Positions 54,580 to 63,829 are shown, numbered from the stretch's first letter. The stretch: 64,000 nucleotides of DNA from Rhodococcus koreensis (GCF_900105905.1 NZ_FNSV01000005.1:7316001-7380000); one strand, 5' to 3'. Numbers and translations are program-made. Notes: a model not told the origin generated them from the letters alone.

Positions 54580-57042
54580 TTATGCTCGGATTTTTTTCAT
54601 TTCGGGGTCGACGAGGGGTTCGGCGACGATGGTGGCGGGGATGCGGGTGCCGAAGTAGTCGATCTCGACGGTGCTGCCGGTGCCGGCGGTGGCGGGTAGC
54701 CAGGCGTAGGCGATGGGGGCGCCGACGGTGTGGCCGTAGGCGGCGCTGGTGACGTAGCCGGCGGGTTGGCCGTCGAGGTAGACGGGTTCGTGGCCCAGCA
54801 CCACCGAGGTGCGGTCGTCGATCATCAGGCAGGCGAGGCGCCGCGTGACGGTGTCGTCGGACACACCGTCGAGTGCGTCGCGGCCGACGAAGTCGCCCTT
54901 CTGGGGGCGGACGGCGAACCCGAGTCCGGCCTCGTAGGGGTTGTGTTCGGTGGTCATGTCGGTGCCCCAGGAGCGGTAGCCCTTCTCCATCCGGAGGCTG
55001 TTGAACGCGGCCCGGCCGGCGGCGATGATCTCGTACTGCTGTCCCTCCGCCCAGAGCACGTCCCAGAGGCGTTGGCCGTTGTCGGCGGTGGTGTAGAGCT
55101 CCCAGCCGAGTTCGCCGACGTAGGACAGGCGCATCGCGGTGACCGGGATGCCGCCGATCCGGACCTGCTTGGAGCGGAAGTATTTGAAGTTCTCGTTGGA
55201 GAAGTCGTCGCGGCTGATGGCCTGGACCAGGTCGCGGGCGCGGGGCCCCCACAGGCCGATGCAGCAGGTGCCACCGGTGATGTCGCGGATCTGGACGGTG
55301 CCGTCGGTGGGGGCGTGGCGGCGCAGGTAGTCGAGGTCGAGGTTGCTGTTGGCGCCGATCTGGAAGACGGTGTCGGCCAGGCGGGCGACGGTGAGGTCGC
55401 TGCGGATGCCGCCGGCGGTGTCGAGGGCGAGGGTGTAGGTGACCGCGCCGACGGTTTTGTCCATCTTGCCGGTGGTCAGCGGTTCGAGCAGGGCCAGGGC
55501 GCCGGGCCCGGAGACCTCGAGCCGTTTGAGGGGGGTCATGTCGTACATCGCCACCGACGTGCGGGTCTTCCAGGCCTCGGCGGCGGCGATGGGGGAGTGG
55601 AACATCGCGGCCCACGGTTCGCGGGCCGGCGGCTGCCACTGGGCAGGAAGCTGGTCGAGCAGGTGCGCGTTGGCCTCGTACCAGTGCGGGCGTTCCCAGC
55701 CGGCGCCCTCGAGGAAGACGGCGCCGAGTTCGCTCTGGCGGGCGTGGAACGGGCTGACCCGGATGCCACGGGGGGATTGCTTCGGTTGCAGGGGGTGCAT
55801 GACGTCGTAGATTTCGACGAAGTTCTGCTGGGAGGTTTCGCTGACGTAGTCGGGGTCGAGTTGGATGTCCTCGAACCGGTGCACGTCGCAGCCGTGCAGT
55901 TCGACCTCGGAGCGGCCGTCGACGAGCAGTTGCGCGACGGCGCGGGCGACGCCGGCGGAGTGGGTGACCCACACGGCCTCGGCGATCCAGAATCCGGTGA
56001 TGTCGGGGGATTCGCCGATCAGCGGGCCGCCGTCGGGGGTGAAGGAGAACACCCCGTTGAAGCCGTGCTCGATCTTCGCGGTCTCGAGGCAGGGCAGCAG
56101 CAGCTTGGACTGCTCCCACGACGGTGCGAAGTCCTCTTCGGTGAACGCCAGCATCGAGGGCATGGCGGAGTCGGAGATGTCGGCGCTGTCGGTCAACTCG
56201 CGGGTGTTCACCGGCATCGGGCGGTGCGCGTAGCTGCCGATGCCGAGGCGGTCGACGTGCTCGCGGAAGTAGAGGTCCTGGTCCTGGTGCCGCAGGATCG
56301 GGAAGCCGGCCTCGGCGAGGGTGGTGTTGCGGCCGACGAGTTCGGGGATCTGGTCGGTGGTGGCGTACTGGTGCGCCAGCGGCAGGAGGGGGACGTCCAT
56401 GCCGACGAGTTCGCCGAGTTCGGGGCCCCAGAATCCGGCGCAGGAGACGACGATGTCGGCGGGGATCACGCCGTGGTTGGTGGTGACGCCGGTGACCTTG
56501 CCGCCGGCGTGCTCGATGCCGATCACCTTCGTCGAACCCTGGAACACGGCACCGCGGGCCTCGGCGCGGCGGGCCAGGGCGACGACGACGCGGGCGGCCT
56601 TGGCGAGGCCGTCGGTTTCCACGTAGAGGCCGCCGAGGACCCGCTTCTGGTCGAGGAGGGGGTGCAGCTTCGCGCACTCGGCCGGGTCGAGGACGCTGCC
56701 GTCGATGCCCCAGGAGGTGGCCCAGCCCTGCTTGCGGTGCAGGTCCGCCAACCGTTCCTCGGTGGTGGCGATCTCGAGGCCGCCGAGCTGGTTGAAGCAC
56801 CACTGGCCGTCGACGTCGAGGCTGAGGAACTTCTCGACGGTGTAGCGGGCGAGTTCGGTCATCGTCTTCGAGGCGTTCGTCTGGAACACCAGCCCCGGCG
56901 CGTGGGAGGTGGAGCCGCCGGTCAGTGGCAGCGGCCCCTGGTCGAGGACGGTGATCTTGTCCCAGCCACGAGCGGTGAGCTCGTCGGCCAGGTTCGCACC
57001 GACGATGCCGGCTCCGATGATCACGACGCGCGGTGAAGTCAT
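54580..57042 (-). CDS. Dimethylglycine oxidase (FAD and tetrahydrofolate dependent)
   Basis: The product has 820 residues, nearly the length of Arthrobacter dimethylglycine oxidase, which it resembles along its whole chain from memory. FAD domain: VVIIGAGIVGANLADELTARG and GGSTSHAPGLVFQTN, then PILRHQDQDLYFREH and FSFTPDGGPLIGES. Folate (GcvT-like) domain from about residue 430: SPFHARQSELGAVFLEGAGW, AAEAWKTRTSVAMYDMTPLK, SYVGELGWELYTT. It oxidises dimethylglycine to sarcosine with O2 and captures the methyl as methylene-THF. The start at 57042 excludes 21 codons that precede any ribosome site. A run of seven A's (54591-54597) sits in its last codons. Confidence 0.94.
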   Translation of the reverse strand: MTSPRVVIIGAGIVGANLADELTARGWDKITVLDQGPLPLTGGSTSHAPGLVFQTNASKTMTELARYTVEKFLSLDVDGQWCFNQLGGLEIATTEERLADLHRKQGWATSWGIDGSVLDPAECAKLHPLLDQKRVLGGLYVETDGLAKAARVVVALARRAEARGAVFQGSTKVIGIEHAGGKVTGVTTNHGVIPADIVVSCAGFWGPELGELVGMDVPLLPLAHQYATTDQIPELVGRNTTLAEAGFPILRHQDQDLYFREHVDRLGIGSYAHRPMPVNTRELTDSADISDSAMPSMLAFTEEDFAPSWEQSKLLLPCLETAKIEHGFNGVFSFTPDGGPLIGESPDITGFWIAEAVWVTHSAGVARAVAQLLVDGRSEVELHGCDVHRFEDIQLDPDYVSETSQQNFVEIYDVMHPLQPKQSPRGIRVSPFHARQSELGAVFLEGAGWERPHWYEANAHLLDQLPAQWQPPAREPWAAMFHSPIAAAEAWKTRTSVAMYDMTPLKRLEVSGPGALALLEPLTTGKMDKTVGAVTYTLALDTAGGIRSDLTVARLADTVFQIGANSNLDLDYLRRHAPTDGTVQIRDITGGTCCIGLWGPRARDLVQAISRDDFSNENFKYFRSKQVRIGGIPVTAMRLSYVGELGWELYTTADNGQRLWDVLWAEGQQYEIIAAGRAAFNSLRMEKGYRSWGTDMTTEHNPYEAGLGFAVRPQKGDFVGRDALDGVSDDTVTRRLACLMIDDRTSVVLGHEPVYLDGQPAGYVTSAAYGHTVGAPIAYAWLPATAGTGSTVEIDYFGTRIPATIVAEPLVDPEMKKIRA

Positions 57043-57125
57043 GACGGTTCTCCTGATTGGGTGGGTGCTGCGGGAAGTCGACGGGTTGACGCTGCGGGCG
57101 CGCAATATCGCGACGGGGTCGGTAA

Positions 57126-57137
57126 TTGATATATCAA
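57126..57137. promoter_or_regulatory. TTGATATATCAA operator between dimethylglycine oxidase and IclR genes
   Basis: Perfect 12-base palindrome, 84 bases upstream of the oxidase start at 57042 and 104 bases upstream of the divergent IclR start at 57241. It is the best-conserved of the four sites. Confidence 0.8.
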
Positions 57138-57240
57138 CATATTGGGCTCGGGAATGTCGGAGAGTCGATCACGTGACGTGAATTTCCGGCGCGGAGGCCT
57201 GCCACGCCATGGGACGAAGTCGCCTATCCTGAGAATTGCG

Positions 57241-58041
57241 ATGAATGAATTGGACGATAACTCGAATGGGGATCGGAACCGTCCTGCCGGCGCCGTGCAG
57301 TCGGTGGACCGTGCGCTGGCAGTGCTCGAAATCCTCGCCAGGCTCGGCACCGCGGGCGTCACGGAGATCGCCGACGAATTGGGAGTTCACAAGTCGACGG
57401 CGTCGCGACTTGTCGCCGTTCTCGATTCGCGCGGATATGTGTCGCAATTGAAGAATCGGGGAAAATTCCGGCTCGGGAATTCTCTGGTCCGCCTCGCCCG
57501 CACCGCATCCCCGGACGGTGACCTGGTGCGACAAAGTCAGGAATTGTGCGCCGAACTCGCGGAAACGGTCGGTGAGAGTGTCAATATCTCGATTCTCGAC
57601 GGTGACCGTTCCGTGAGCGTCGTCAAAGCGGACGGGCCGTCCGGAGTCGGAACCAACACGTGGGTGGGGCAGAGCAGCCCCGCCCACGCGACGTCGAGCG
57701 GGAAGCTGTTGCTGAGCGAACTGTCCGACGCCGAGATCGCCGACAGTGTCGGGGGCAGTCTCATCGCCCTGACCCCGCGCACGATCACCCACCTGGCGAC
57801 GCTGTCCGAGTCGATCGCCACCATCCTCGACCGCGGCTGGGCTCAGTCCGAGGAGGAGCTCGAGGTCGGCATGAACGCCGTGTCCGTGCCGATCCGTGAC
57901 TACACGGCGAGAGTGATTGCTGCGCTGAGTGTTTCCGGTCCCGCATACCGGCTGTTGCCGGAGCGTTTCGACGAGGTCGCCCGGGCGGCGCTCGATACCG
58001 CCCAGCGGATCAGCAGCCGGCTGGGCTACGCCGCGCCGTAG
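57241..58041 (+). CDS. IclR-family transcriptional regulator
   Basis: The product has 266 residues with the ATG at 57241; an in-frame ATG at 57142 would add 33 residues encoded within the promoter region. HTH: VQSVDRALAVLEILARLGTAGVTEIADELGVHKSTASRLVAVLDSRGYV. The effector domain contains ETVGESVNISILDGDRSVSVV, GQSSPAHATSSGKLLLSELS and VPIRDYTARVIAALSVSGPAYRL. It resembles the other IclR protein at 59787 (GxSSPAHAT, same order) and may be its paralogue. It is divergent from the dimethylglycine oxidase gene. Confidence 0.9.
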   Translation: MNELDDNSNGDRNRPAGAVQSVDRALAVLEILARLGTAGVTEIADELGVHKSTASRLVAVLDSRGYVSQLKNRGKFRLGNSLVRLARTASPDGDLVRQSQELCAELAETVGESVNISILDGDRSVSVVKADGPSGVGTNTWVGQSSPAHATSSGKLLLSELSDAEIADSVGGSLIALTPRTITHLATLSESIATILDRGWAQSEEELEVGMNAVSVPIRDYTARVIAALSVSGPAYRLLPERFDEVARAALDTAQRISSRLGYAAP

Positions 58042-58073
58042 CGTCGCTCGAGTCGTCACCGTCGGATCCCGCC

Positions 58074-59252
58074 TCAGGCTCGCGACTTCGCGAGTTGCTT
58101 CTTGTACCGCGTGAACAACCGGGGATTGTTCATCGCGAAGACCCCGACGGTGTCGCCGTTCCGGTCGTACGTGGCCACGAACGAGCCCGTCCCGGGATCG
58201 CCGTCCACGAACCGGACTTCGTCGGTCGCGTTCCGGGTGCCCGCGAACTGCAGCATCTTGCCGTACTGGTGCGACCAGAAGTAGGGGATCGCCGCGGGGC
58301 CGGGTGTCGACGCGAGGATCGTGTCGGCGACCGCGCCCGCCTGCGCGACGGCGTTGCTCCAGTGCTCGCTGCGGTGATGCGACTGGTGGGTCTCGTCGAA
58401 CGACTGTGCGCAGTCGCCGATCGCGTAGACACCGGGAACGTTGGTCCGGCACTGGGCGTCCGTGACGAACCCGTCGTCGACGAGCAGTTCGGAGTCGCCC
58501 GCCCACTCGACATTCGGCACCGCGCCGATCCCGACCACCACGGTGTCGGCGGGCAGGATCGTGCCGTCGCGGAGTTGGACGCCGGTGACGGTGTCGTCTC
58601 CGAGAAGCCGCTCGACGACCGCGCCGGTCAGGAGCCGCACCCCGTTCACCGCATGCTGTCCGGCGCAGATCGCGCCGAGTTCGATGCCGAGTGGTCCGGC
58701 AAGAGGTGTTGGCGACGCCTCGACGACGGTCACGTCGAGTCCCATCCCGACAGCGCTGGAGGCGACCTCCGCACCGATGAAACCGGCGCCGACGACTACG
58801 AGATTCTCGGTGCGACAAAGTGATTCACGTAACGACAGGGCGTCTTCGACGGAGCGTAGCGTGTGGACGCCCGCGAGGCCGGTGTGGCCGGGCAGGGTGC
58901 GGGCACGGGCGCCCGTTGCGACGACGACAGCGTCGGCGTCGAGGTAGGAATCGTCGCCGAAGATCACCCGGTGACGTCCGTCGGGGGCACGCAGGAGCCC
59001 GGTCGCCGTCCGGTTGCGGTGCCATGCGACGTCGAGGCCGTCGTCGTCGGTGGTCATCAGTGACAGGTCGGCGTCCGAGAGTGCGCCGGTCAGGTACTCC
59101 TTCGACAGCGGTGGCCGGTCGTAGGGCAGGCTCGACTCGCTGCCCGCCACCGTGAGGGCACCTGCGTAGCCCTTCTCACGCAGGGCGCGCACGACGGAGA
59201 GACCGGCGAGCGACGCGCCGAGGACGATGACGGATTCGGGGATCGTGTTCAT
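58074..59252 (-). CDS. NAD(P)H-dependent ferredoxin reductase of a Rieske oxygenase system
   Basis: The product has 392 residues, the size of rhodocoxin/BphA4-type reductases. First FAD motif: VIVLGASLAGLSVVRALREKGY; NAD motif: NLVVVGAGFIGAEVASSAVGMGLDVTVVE; second FAD motif: TNVPGVYAIGDCAQ. SSLPYDRPPLSKEYLTG is typical. It passes electrons from NAD(P)H to the ferredoxin whose stop it overlaps by one base. It lacks a fused plant-type ferredoxin domain, unlike GbcB of pseudomonad betaine monooxygenase. Confidence 0.92.
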   Translation of the reverse strand: MNTIPESVIVLGASLAGLSVVRALREKGYAGALTVAGSESSLPYDRPPLSKEYLTGALSDADLSLMTTDDDGLDVAWHRNRTATGLLRAPDGRHRVIFGDDSYLDADAVVVATGARARTLPGHTGLAGVHTLRSVEDALSLRESLCRTENLVVVGAGFIGAEVASSAVGMGLDVTVVEASPTPLAGPLGIELGAICAGQHAVNGVRLLTGAVVERLLGDDTVTGVQLRDGTILPADTVVVGIGAVPNVEWAGDSELLVDDGFVTDAQCRTNVPGVYAIGDCAQSFDETHQSHHRSEHWSNAVAQAGAVADTILASTPGPAAIPYFWSHQYGKMLQFAGTRNATDEVRFVDGDPGTGSFVATYDRNGDTVGVFAMNNPRLFTRYKKQLAKSRA

Positions 59253-59614
59253 CAGTGCTCTCCGTTCGCCACGTGGAGTACGACGGTGCCGTCGACGACC
59301 GAGACTGCGTGGGTGCGCACCGGGATCTTGGCGGGCGGACCGGACGGCACACCGGTGCGCAGGTCGAAGCAGGCCTCGTGGAGCGGGCACTCGACGGTGC
59401 AGCCCTCGACCCAGCCGTCGGCGAGCGACGCGTCCTGGTGGGTGCAGGTGTCGTCGATGGCGTACAGGCCGTCTTCGGTGTGGAAGACGGAGATCGGGGT
59501 CATGCCGGGCGGGGTGACGGTGGCGACTTCGCCGACCGGGAGCGCGATGAACTCGCACACCGGAACCGTGATGCCGGTGTCGACTGCAGCTGGGGAATCG
59601 CTATCGAGAATCAC
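59252..59614 (-). CDS. Rieske-type [2Fe-2S] ferredoxin
   Basis: The product has 120 residues from the GTG at 59614, which has a CGGAGG site; the longer open frame upstream crosses the IclR gene. CTHQDASLADGWVEG and CPLHEACFDLRTG supply the Cys-x-His and Cys-x2-His cluster ligands. VPVCEFIALPVGEVATV and VHTEDGLYAIDDTCTH-like strands (as FHTEDGLYAIDDT) fit the biphenyl/naphthalene dioxygenase ferredoxin group. It carries electrons from the co-encoded reductase to an oxygenase, most likely that at 61047. Confidence 0.92.
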   Translation of the reverse strand: MILDSDSPAAVDTGITVPVCEFIALPVGEVATVTPPGMTPISVFHTEDGLYAIDDTCTHQDASLADGWVEGCTVECPLHEACFDLRTGVPSGPPAKIPVRTHAVSVVDGTVVLHVANGEH

Positions 59615-59786
59615 TCGATACCTCCGAAGTGTTGGGGAGGAAGGACAAGAGTGGAAGTGCAGTTGTTGCGCTATACGCGACGACTTGCGAGGCGTGCAAC
59701 ACAATGCTCCAGGCTGCCTCCCCGTGGTGTCAAGCGTTCGCGTGTAAAAACTGCGTACCGGATCGGTGGAGGCATAACCTCGGGGC

Positions 59787-60584
59787 ATGACCGATTCGGA
59801 GGCCCAGGGGACCGAAGCGCGAGGAAAGACGGTGCACGCGGTCGAACGCGCCATCGACGTGCTCGAGATCGTCGCGTCCGAGAGGCGCATCGGTGTCTCG
59901 GAGATCGCCCTGCGCCTCGGCGTGCACAAGTCGACGGTCTCCCGGCTGATCACATCCCTGCAGCAGCGGGGTTTCGTGGAGGAAGCCGGCGTGCGCGGCA
60001 AGTACCAGCTGGGATTCGCCGTCGTCCGGCTCGCCGAGGCGACCGTGGCGCAGAGCGGGCTCGTCGAGATCGCGCAGCCGGAATGCGATCGGCTGGCCGA
60101 CGCCTTCGGGGAGACCGTCAACCTGGCCGTCCTCGACGGGGCCGGCACGATCAACGTGCTCGAATCGCGCAGCGACCGGCGCGTCGCCCTGCGATCGTGG
60201 GTGGGTCAGGTGAGTCCCGCGCACGCCACCGCAACCGGAAAAGTGCTGGTCTCCGAGCTGACGCGCGGCCAGCTGCAGAGCCGGCTGGGACCGGATCTTC
60301 CCGCACTCACCCCCAACACCATCACGGACCTCCACGCGCTCGGCGTCGAACTCGCGCGGGTGCGGTCGCGCGGGTGGGCGTCCACGGCGGAGGAACTGGA
60401 AGCGGGGCTGCACTCGGTGGCGGTGCCCGTGCGCAGTCAGGTGACGAAGCGGATCGTGGCGTCCATCTGCGTGTCGGGCCCCGAGTACCGGCTCGCCAGG
60501 GACCGCTTCGAGGCTGTCGCCCTCGAGCTCGCGGGCGCCGTCGCGCGCATCGAGGCCCAGCAGTCGGACGGCGAGGCATCGTAG
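59787..60584 (+). CDS. IclR-family transcriptional regulator
   Basis: The product has 265 residues. HTH: VHAVERAIDVLEIVASERRIGVSEIALRLGVHKSTVSRLITSLQQRGFV. The effector part contains AFGETVNLAVLDGAGTINVLES, GQVSPAHATATGKVLVSEL and VPVRSQVTKRIVASICVSGPEYRLA. It is placed between the ferredoxin/reductase pair (divergent) and the oxygenase operon (same strand), so it is the natural candidate to control both halves of the betaine monooxygenase system. Confidence 0.9.
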   Translation: MTDSEAQGTEARGKTVHAVERAIDVLEIVASERRIGVSEIALRLGVHKSTVSRLITSLQQRGFVEEAGVRGKYQLGFAVVRLAEATVAQSGLVEIAQPECDRLADAFGETVNLAVLDGAGTINVLESRSDRRVALRSWVGQVSPAHATATGKVLVSELTRGQLQSRLGPDLPALTPNTITDLHALGVELARVRSRGWASTAEELEAGLHSVAVPVRSQVTKRIVASICVSGPEYRLARDRFEAVALELAGAVARIEAQQSDGEAS

Positions 60585-61046
60585 CAGCGTAGACGCCATC
60601 TGTGGGGCGGTGCCCGAGGGCGGTCGCGGACGCCTTCGTGGCCCGTCGACGGCCGGAAATCGATCGGACAATTCGGGCGCCGCGGCACCGGCCTCATCCT
60701 TCCGTCTCCGGAAGGCCTTCTCTCCCAACGCGGAACGTTCTACCCGTCGGTAATTCGGGCATTTCGTTAATGCCGTGTTTCGGGGGCGTCACGCCCACGA
60801 AAGAACTCCCGAATGTGATGTTTGACACTCCCATCTGCGACAGTCTAAGTTGTGTAAATCGCTTAGCGTTGCCGATGACGCAACAAGCCCGGGATCGCGA
60901 CGGCCCTGCGGAGAGCAGTCTCCGCAGCCGACCGGATCCATGCGCGTCGTTTCGCCGGGCGGATCCGCGCCCCCACACGCCCACAGATTCCAGGTCACAG
61001 CCCCGACCGAACGCATCTTTCCCGTAACGAAAGAACGGTGACATCT
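60585..61046. other. 462-base gene-free region upstream of the Rieske oxygenase operon
   Basis: It contains no convincing gene. The left part is GC-rich. A hairpin GGGCGT-C-ACGCCC lies at 60784-60796, followed by an AT-richer stretch (60810-60870) with the likely promoter. The last part (60900-61046) would be an untranslated leader of about 190 bases if that promoter is used. Confidence 0.6.
60822..60851 (+). promoter_or_regulatory. Candidate promoter of the Rieske oxygenase-BCCT-ALDH operon
   Basis: TTGACA (60822-60827), 18 bases, TAAGTT (60846-60851). It is the only good sigma-70-like pair in the 462-base gap. No TGATATATCA palindrome is present, so this operon is probably under different control from the sox genes. 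Confidence 0.5.
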
Positions 61047-62207
61047 ATGTCCGCTCCGGACGTCCAAGCCCCCGCGCCCGCCCCGGCACTGATCCCCACT
61101 CTGGGGGGTCGCTACTACACCGACCCCGACATTTTCGTGAGCGAGCAGGAGAACGTCTTCGAGGCGATGTGGTTCTGCGCCGCCCGCACCGCTGATCTCG
61201 CCGATGCCGGCGCCTTCAAGAAGGTCACCGTCGGCCGGGAGAGCGTCCTCGTCGTCCGCGGCCGGGACGGCGCCCTCCGGGCGTTCCTCAACATCTGCCG
61301 GCACCGCGGCGCCATGCTCTGCACGGAGGACGAAGGCCAGGTTCGGCGGAACCTGCAGTGCCCGTACCACGCGTGGACGTACGGACTCGACGGCAAACTG
61401 GTCGCCGCGCCGAACATGGCCGCGCTGCGCGACGAGACCGGAGCCGACATCGACCGGGTGCGGTACGGGCTGGTGCCGGTCGCGCTGCGCGAGTGGCTCG
61501 GTTACGCCTGGGTGTGCCTCGCGGACGAACCGCCGTCGTTCGAGGACGAGGTCATCGGTTCCGTCACCGAACGGCTCGGCGATCCGGCCGCCATCGACCG
61601 GTACGAGATCGGAACCCTGGAACTCGGCCGACGGATCACCTACGACGTCGCGGCCAACTGGAAGCTGATCATCGAGAACTTCATGGAGTGCTACCACTGC
61701 GCCACCATTCACCCGGAACTCACCGAGGTGCTTCCGGAGTTCGCGGACGGCCTTGCCGCACAGTACTTCGTGGGGCACGGTGCCGCCTTCGGCGATGAAG
61801 TCGAGGGCTTCACCATCGACGGAAGCGGCGGATTCGAGGCGTTGTCCGGCATCAGCGACGACCAGGACCGCAAGTACTACGCCATCACCGTGCGGCCGCA
61901 GGTCTTCGTGAACCTCGTGCCCGACCACGTCATCTTCCACCGCATGTACCCCATGTCCGCGGACCGCACCATCGTGGAATGCGACTGGCTGTACGCGCCG
62001 GACGTCACGGCGTCGGGACGCGACGTCTCCCGCTCGGTCGAATTGTTCCACCGGGTCAACCAGCAGGACTTCGATGCGTGCGAGCGGACGCAGCCGACGA
62101 TGTCGTCGAAGGCTTACCGCGACGGGGGTGTGCTGGTGCCCGCGGAGCATCACATCGGCGAATTCCACGACTGGTTACTGACCCGGCTGGGTGGGGACGC
62201 GAAATGA
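61047..62207 (+). CDS. Rieske non-heme iron oxygenase, probable glycine betaine monooxygenase
   Basis: The product has 386 residues with the ATG at 61047; a GTG 9 bases upstream is also in frame. Rieske centre: CRHRGAMLCTEDEG and CPYHAWTYG. Catalytic iron site: NWKLIIENFMECYHCATIHPEL, a form shared with plant choline monooxygenase and bacterial GbcA/BmoA. The C-terminal part (VIFHRMYPMSADRTIVECDWLY) also fits. It would demethylate glycine betaine to dimethylglycine, releasing formaldehyde. Context supports this strongly: a BCCT carrier and an aldehyde dehydrogenase follow, and dimethylglycine oxidase is nearby. Carnitine or stachydrine demethylation is the main alternative. Confidence 0.88.
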   Translation: MSAPDVQAPAPAPALIPTLGGRYYTDPDIFVSEQENVFEAMWFCAARTADLADAGAFKKVTVGRESVLVVRGRDGALRAFLNICRHRGAMLCTEDEGQVRRNLQCPYHAWTYGLDGKLVAAPNMAALRDETGADIDRVRYGLVPVALREWLGYAWVCLADEPPSFEDEVIGSVTERLGDPAAIDRYEIGTLELGRRITYDVAANWKLIIENFMECYHCATIHPELTEVLPEFADGLAAQYFVGHGAAFGDEVEGFTIDGSGGFEALSGISDDQDRKYYAITVRPQVFVNLVPDHVIFHRMYPMSADRTIVECDWLYAPDVTASGRDVSRSVELFHRVNQQDFDACERTQPTMSSKAYRDGGVLVPAEHHIGEFHDWLLTRLGGDAK

Positions 62208-63829
62208 CGTACGCCGGCGAGCAACCGAGGGTGATCGACCCTCCCGAAGTGCAGGCGCCGGAACCGGAGCGCGCGACACCCGCCCACGCCGCGCCGCGGG
62301 GCGGTGTCGACAAGGTGGTGTTCGGCGCCGCGGCGGGAGTCGGGGTGGGCATCATCCTGTGGGGCCTGCTGGCGCCGGAGAATCTCGCGCTCGTCTCGAA
62401 CGCGGCCCTCGGGTGGCTCGTCGCCGACATGGGGTGGTTGTTCATCACCGCGGCCACCGGGTTCGTCCTCTTCTCGCTGTTCCTGGCGTTTTCCCGGTAC
62501 GGCCGGATTCCGCTCGGCAAGGACGGCGAGAAGCCGGAGTTCCGGACGGTCAGCTGGATCGCGATGATGTTCAGCGCCGGCATGGGGATCGGGCTGATGT
62601 TCTACGGCGTCGCCGAACCCCTCGCGCACATGGTGAGCCCGCCTCCCGGGACCGACGGCAGCGCCGGGTCGGCGATGGCCACGACGATGTATCACTGGGG
62701 ACTGCACCCGTGGGCGATCTACGCGGTCGTCGGATTGTCGATCGCCTACGGCTCCTATCGGCGGGGCCGCAAGCAACTCATCAGCTCTGCGTTCGTCCCG
62801 CTCCTCGGCCGTCGCGCCGAGGGGGCGGCGGGCAAGGTGATCGACGTGCTCGCGATCATCGCGACGATGTTCGGCACCGCCGCGTCGCTCGGCCTCGGTG
62901 CCCTCCAGATCGGGTCCGGGCTCGAGATCATCGGCTGGATGGGCGAGGTCGGCACATTCGCCCTGGTGGCCCTCGTCGGGTTGCTGACGTTCGCGTTCGT
63001 TGCCTCGGCGGTGTCCGGTGTGGCCCGCGGAATCCACTGGTTGTCCAACATCAACATGGTGCTGGCCATCGTGCTGGCCGTCTTCGTGTTCGTCCTCGGC
63101 CCCACGGTGCTGATCCTCAATCTGCTGCCCACCACCATCGCCGACTACAGCGCGCAACTCGCGACGATGTCGGGTCGCACCGCCGCGAGTGCCGGCGACG
63201 ACACCGCGTCGTGGCTGTCGTCGTGGACGATCTTCTACTGGGCGTGGTGGGTGTCGTGGACCCCGTTCGTCGGCATGTTCCTGGCCCGGATCAGCCGCGG
63301 CCGCACCATCCGGCAGTTCGTCGTCGGTGTGATCGTCATTCCCACCTCGGTCAGCCTCGTGTGGTTCGCGGTGTTCGGAGGTTCCGCCATCGGGGTGCAA
63401 CGTGACGGCACCGATGTGGCGTCCCAGTCGTCGACCGAGGGACAGTTGTTCGGAATGCTCGACCACCTGCCGCTCGCCGGTGTCTCCACCGTCCTGGTCA
63501 TGGTGCTGGTGGCATTGTTCTTCGTCTCCGGAGCCGACGCGGCATCGCTCGTGATGGGCACCCTGTCGGAGCGGGGGACCCGGCACCCGAGCAAACGGAT
63601 CGTCGTGTTCTGGGGCACGCTCACCGGCGGCACCGCGGCGCTCATCCTCTGGACCGGAGGCACGGACGCCCTTCAGGGGCTGCAGACGATGACGATCATC
63701 GCGGCCGCGCCGTTCCTGCTGGTGATGATCGGACTGTGCGTCTCGCTGTACCGGGACGTCTCCCGTGATCCGCTCATCGTCGGCCCAACGAAAGAATCTG
63801 AACACGAAAGGGTTTCGGACACACTATGA
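62204..63829 (+). CDS. BCCT-family transporter (betaine/choline/carnitine)
   Basis: The product has 541 residues and about 12 membrane segments. SAGMGIGLMFYGVAEPLAHM contains the glycine-rich segment of the Na+-coupled betaine carriers. GLHPWAIYAVVGLSIAY and the substrate-cage stretch FYWAWWVSWTPFVGMFLARIS with its tryptophans are the family signature. The N-terminal 35 residues are polar and Pro/Ala-rich; the short C-terminus lacks the long regulatory tail of osmosensing BetP, which fits a role in carbon and nitrogen supply. It overlaps both neighbours by 4 bases. Confidence 0.93.
   Translation: MTYAGEQPRVIDPPEVQAPEPERATPAHAAPRGGVDKVVFGAAAGVGVGIILWGLLAPENLALVSNAALGWLVADMGWLFITAATGFVLFSLFLAFSRYGRIPLGKDGEKPEFRTVSWIAMMFSAGMGIGLMFYGVAEPLAHMVSPPPGTDGSAGSAMATTMYHWGLHPWAIYAVVGLSIAYGSYRRGRKQLISSAFVPLLGRRAEGAAGKVIDVLAIIATMFGTAASLGLGALQIGSGLEIIGWMGEVGTFALVALVGLLTFAFVASAVSGVARGIHWLSNINMVLAIVLAVFVFVLGPTVLILNLLPTTIADYSAQLATMSGRTAASAGDDTASWLSSWTIFYWAWWVSWTPFVGMFLARISRGRTIRQFVVGVIVIPTSVSLVWFAVFGGSAIGVQRDGTDVASQSSTEGQLFGMLDHLPLAGVSTVLVMVLVALFFVSGADAASLVMGTLSERGTRHPSKRIVVFWGTLTGGTAALILWTGGTDALQGLQTMTIIAAAPFLLVMIGLCVSLYRDVSRDPLIVGPTKESEHERVSDTL

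Noticed and set aside
54730..57036. 768-codon plus-strand frame opposite dimethylglycine oxidase
   Set aside because: Shadow frame from codon bias; the minus-strand protein matches a known enzyme along its full length.
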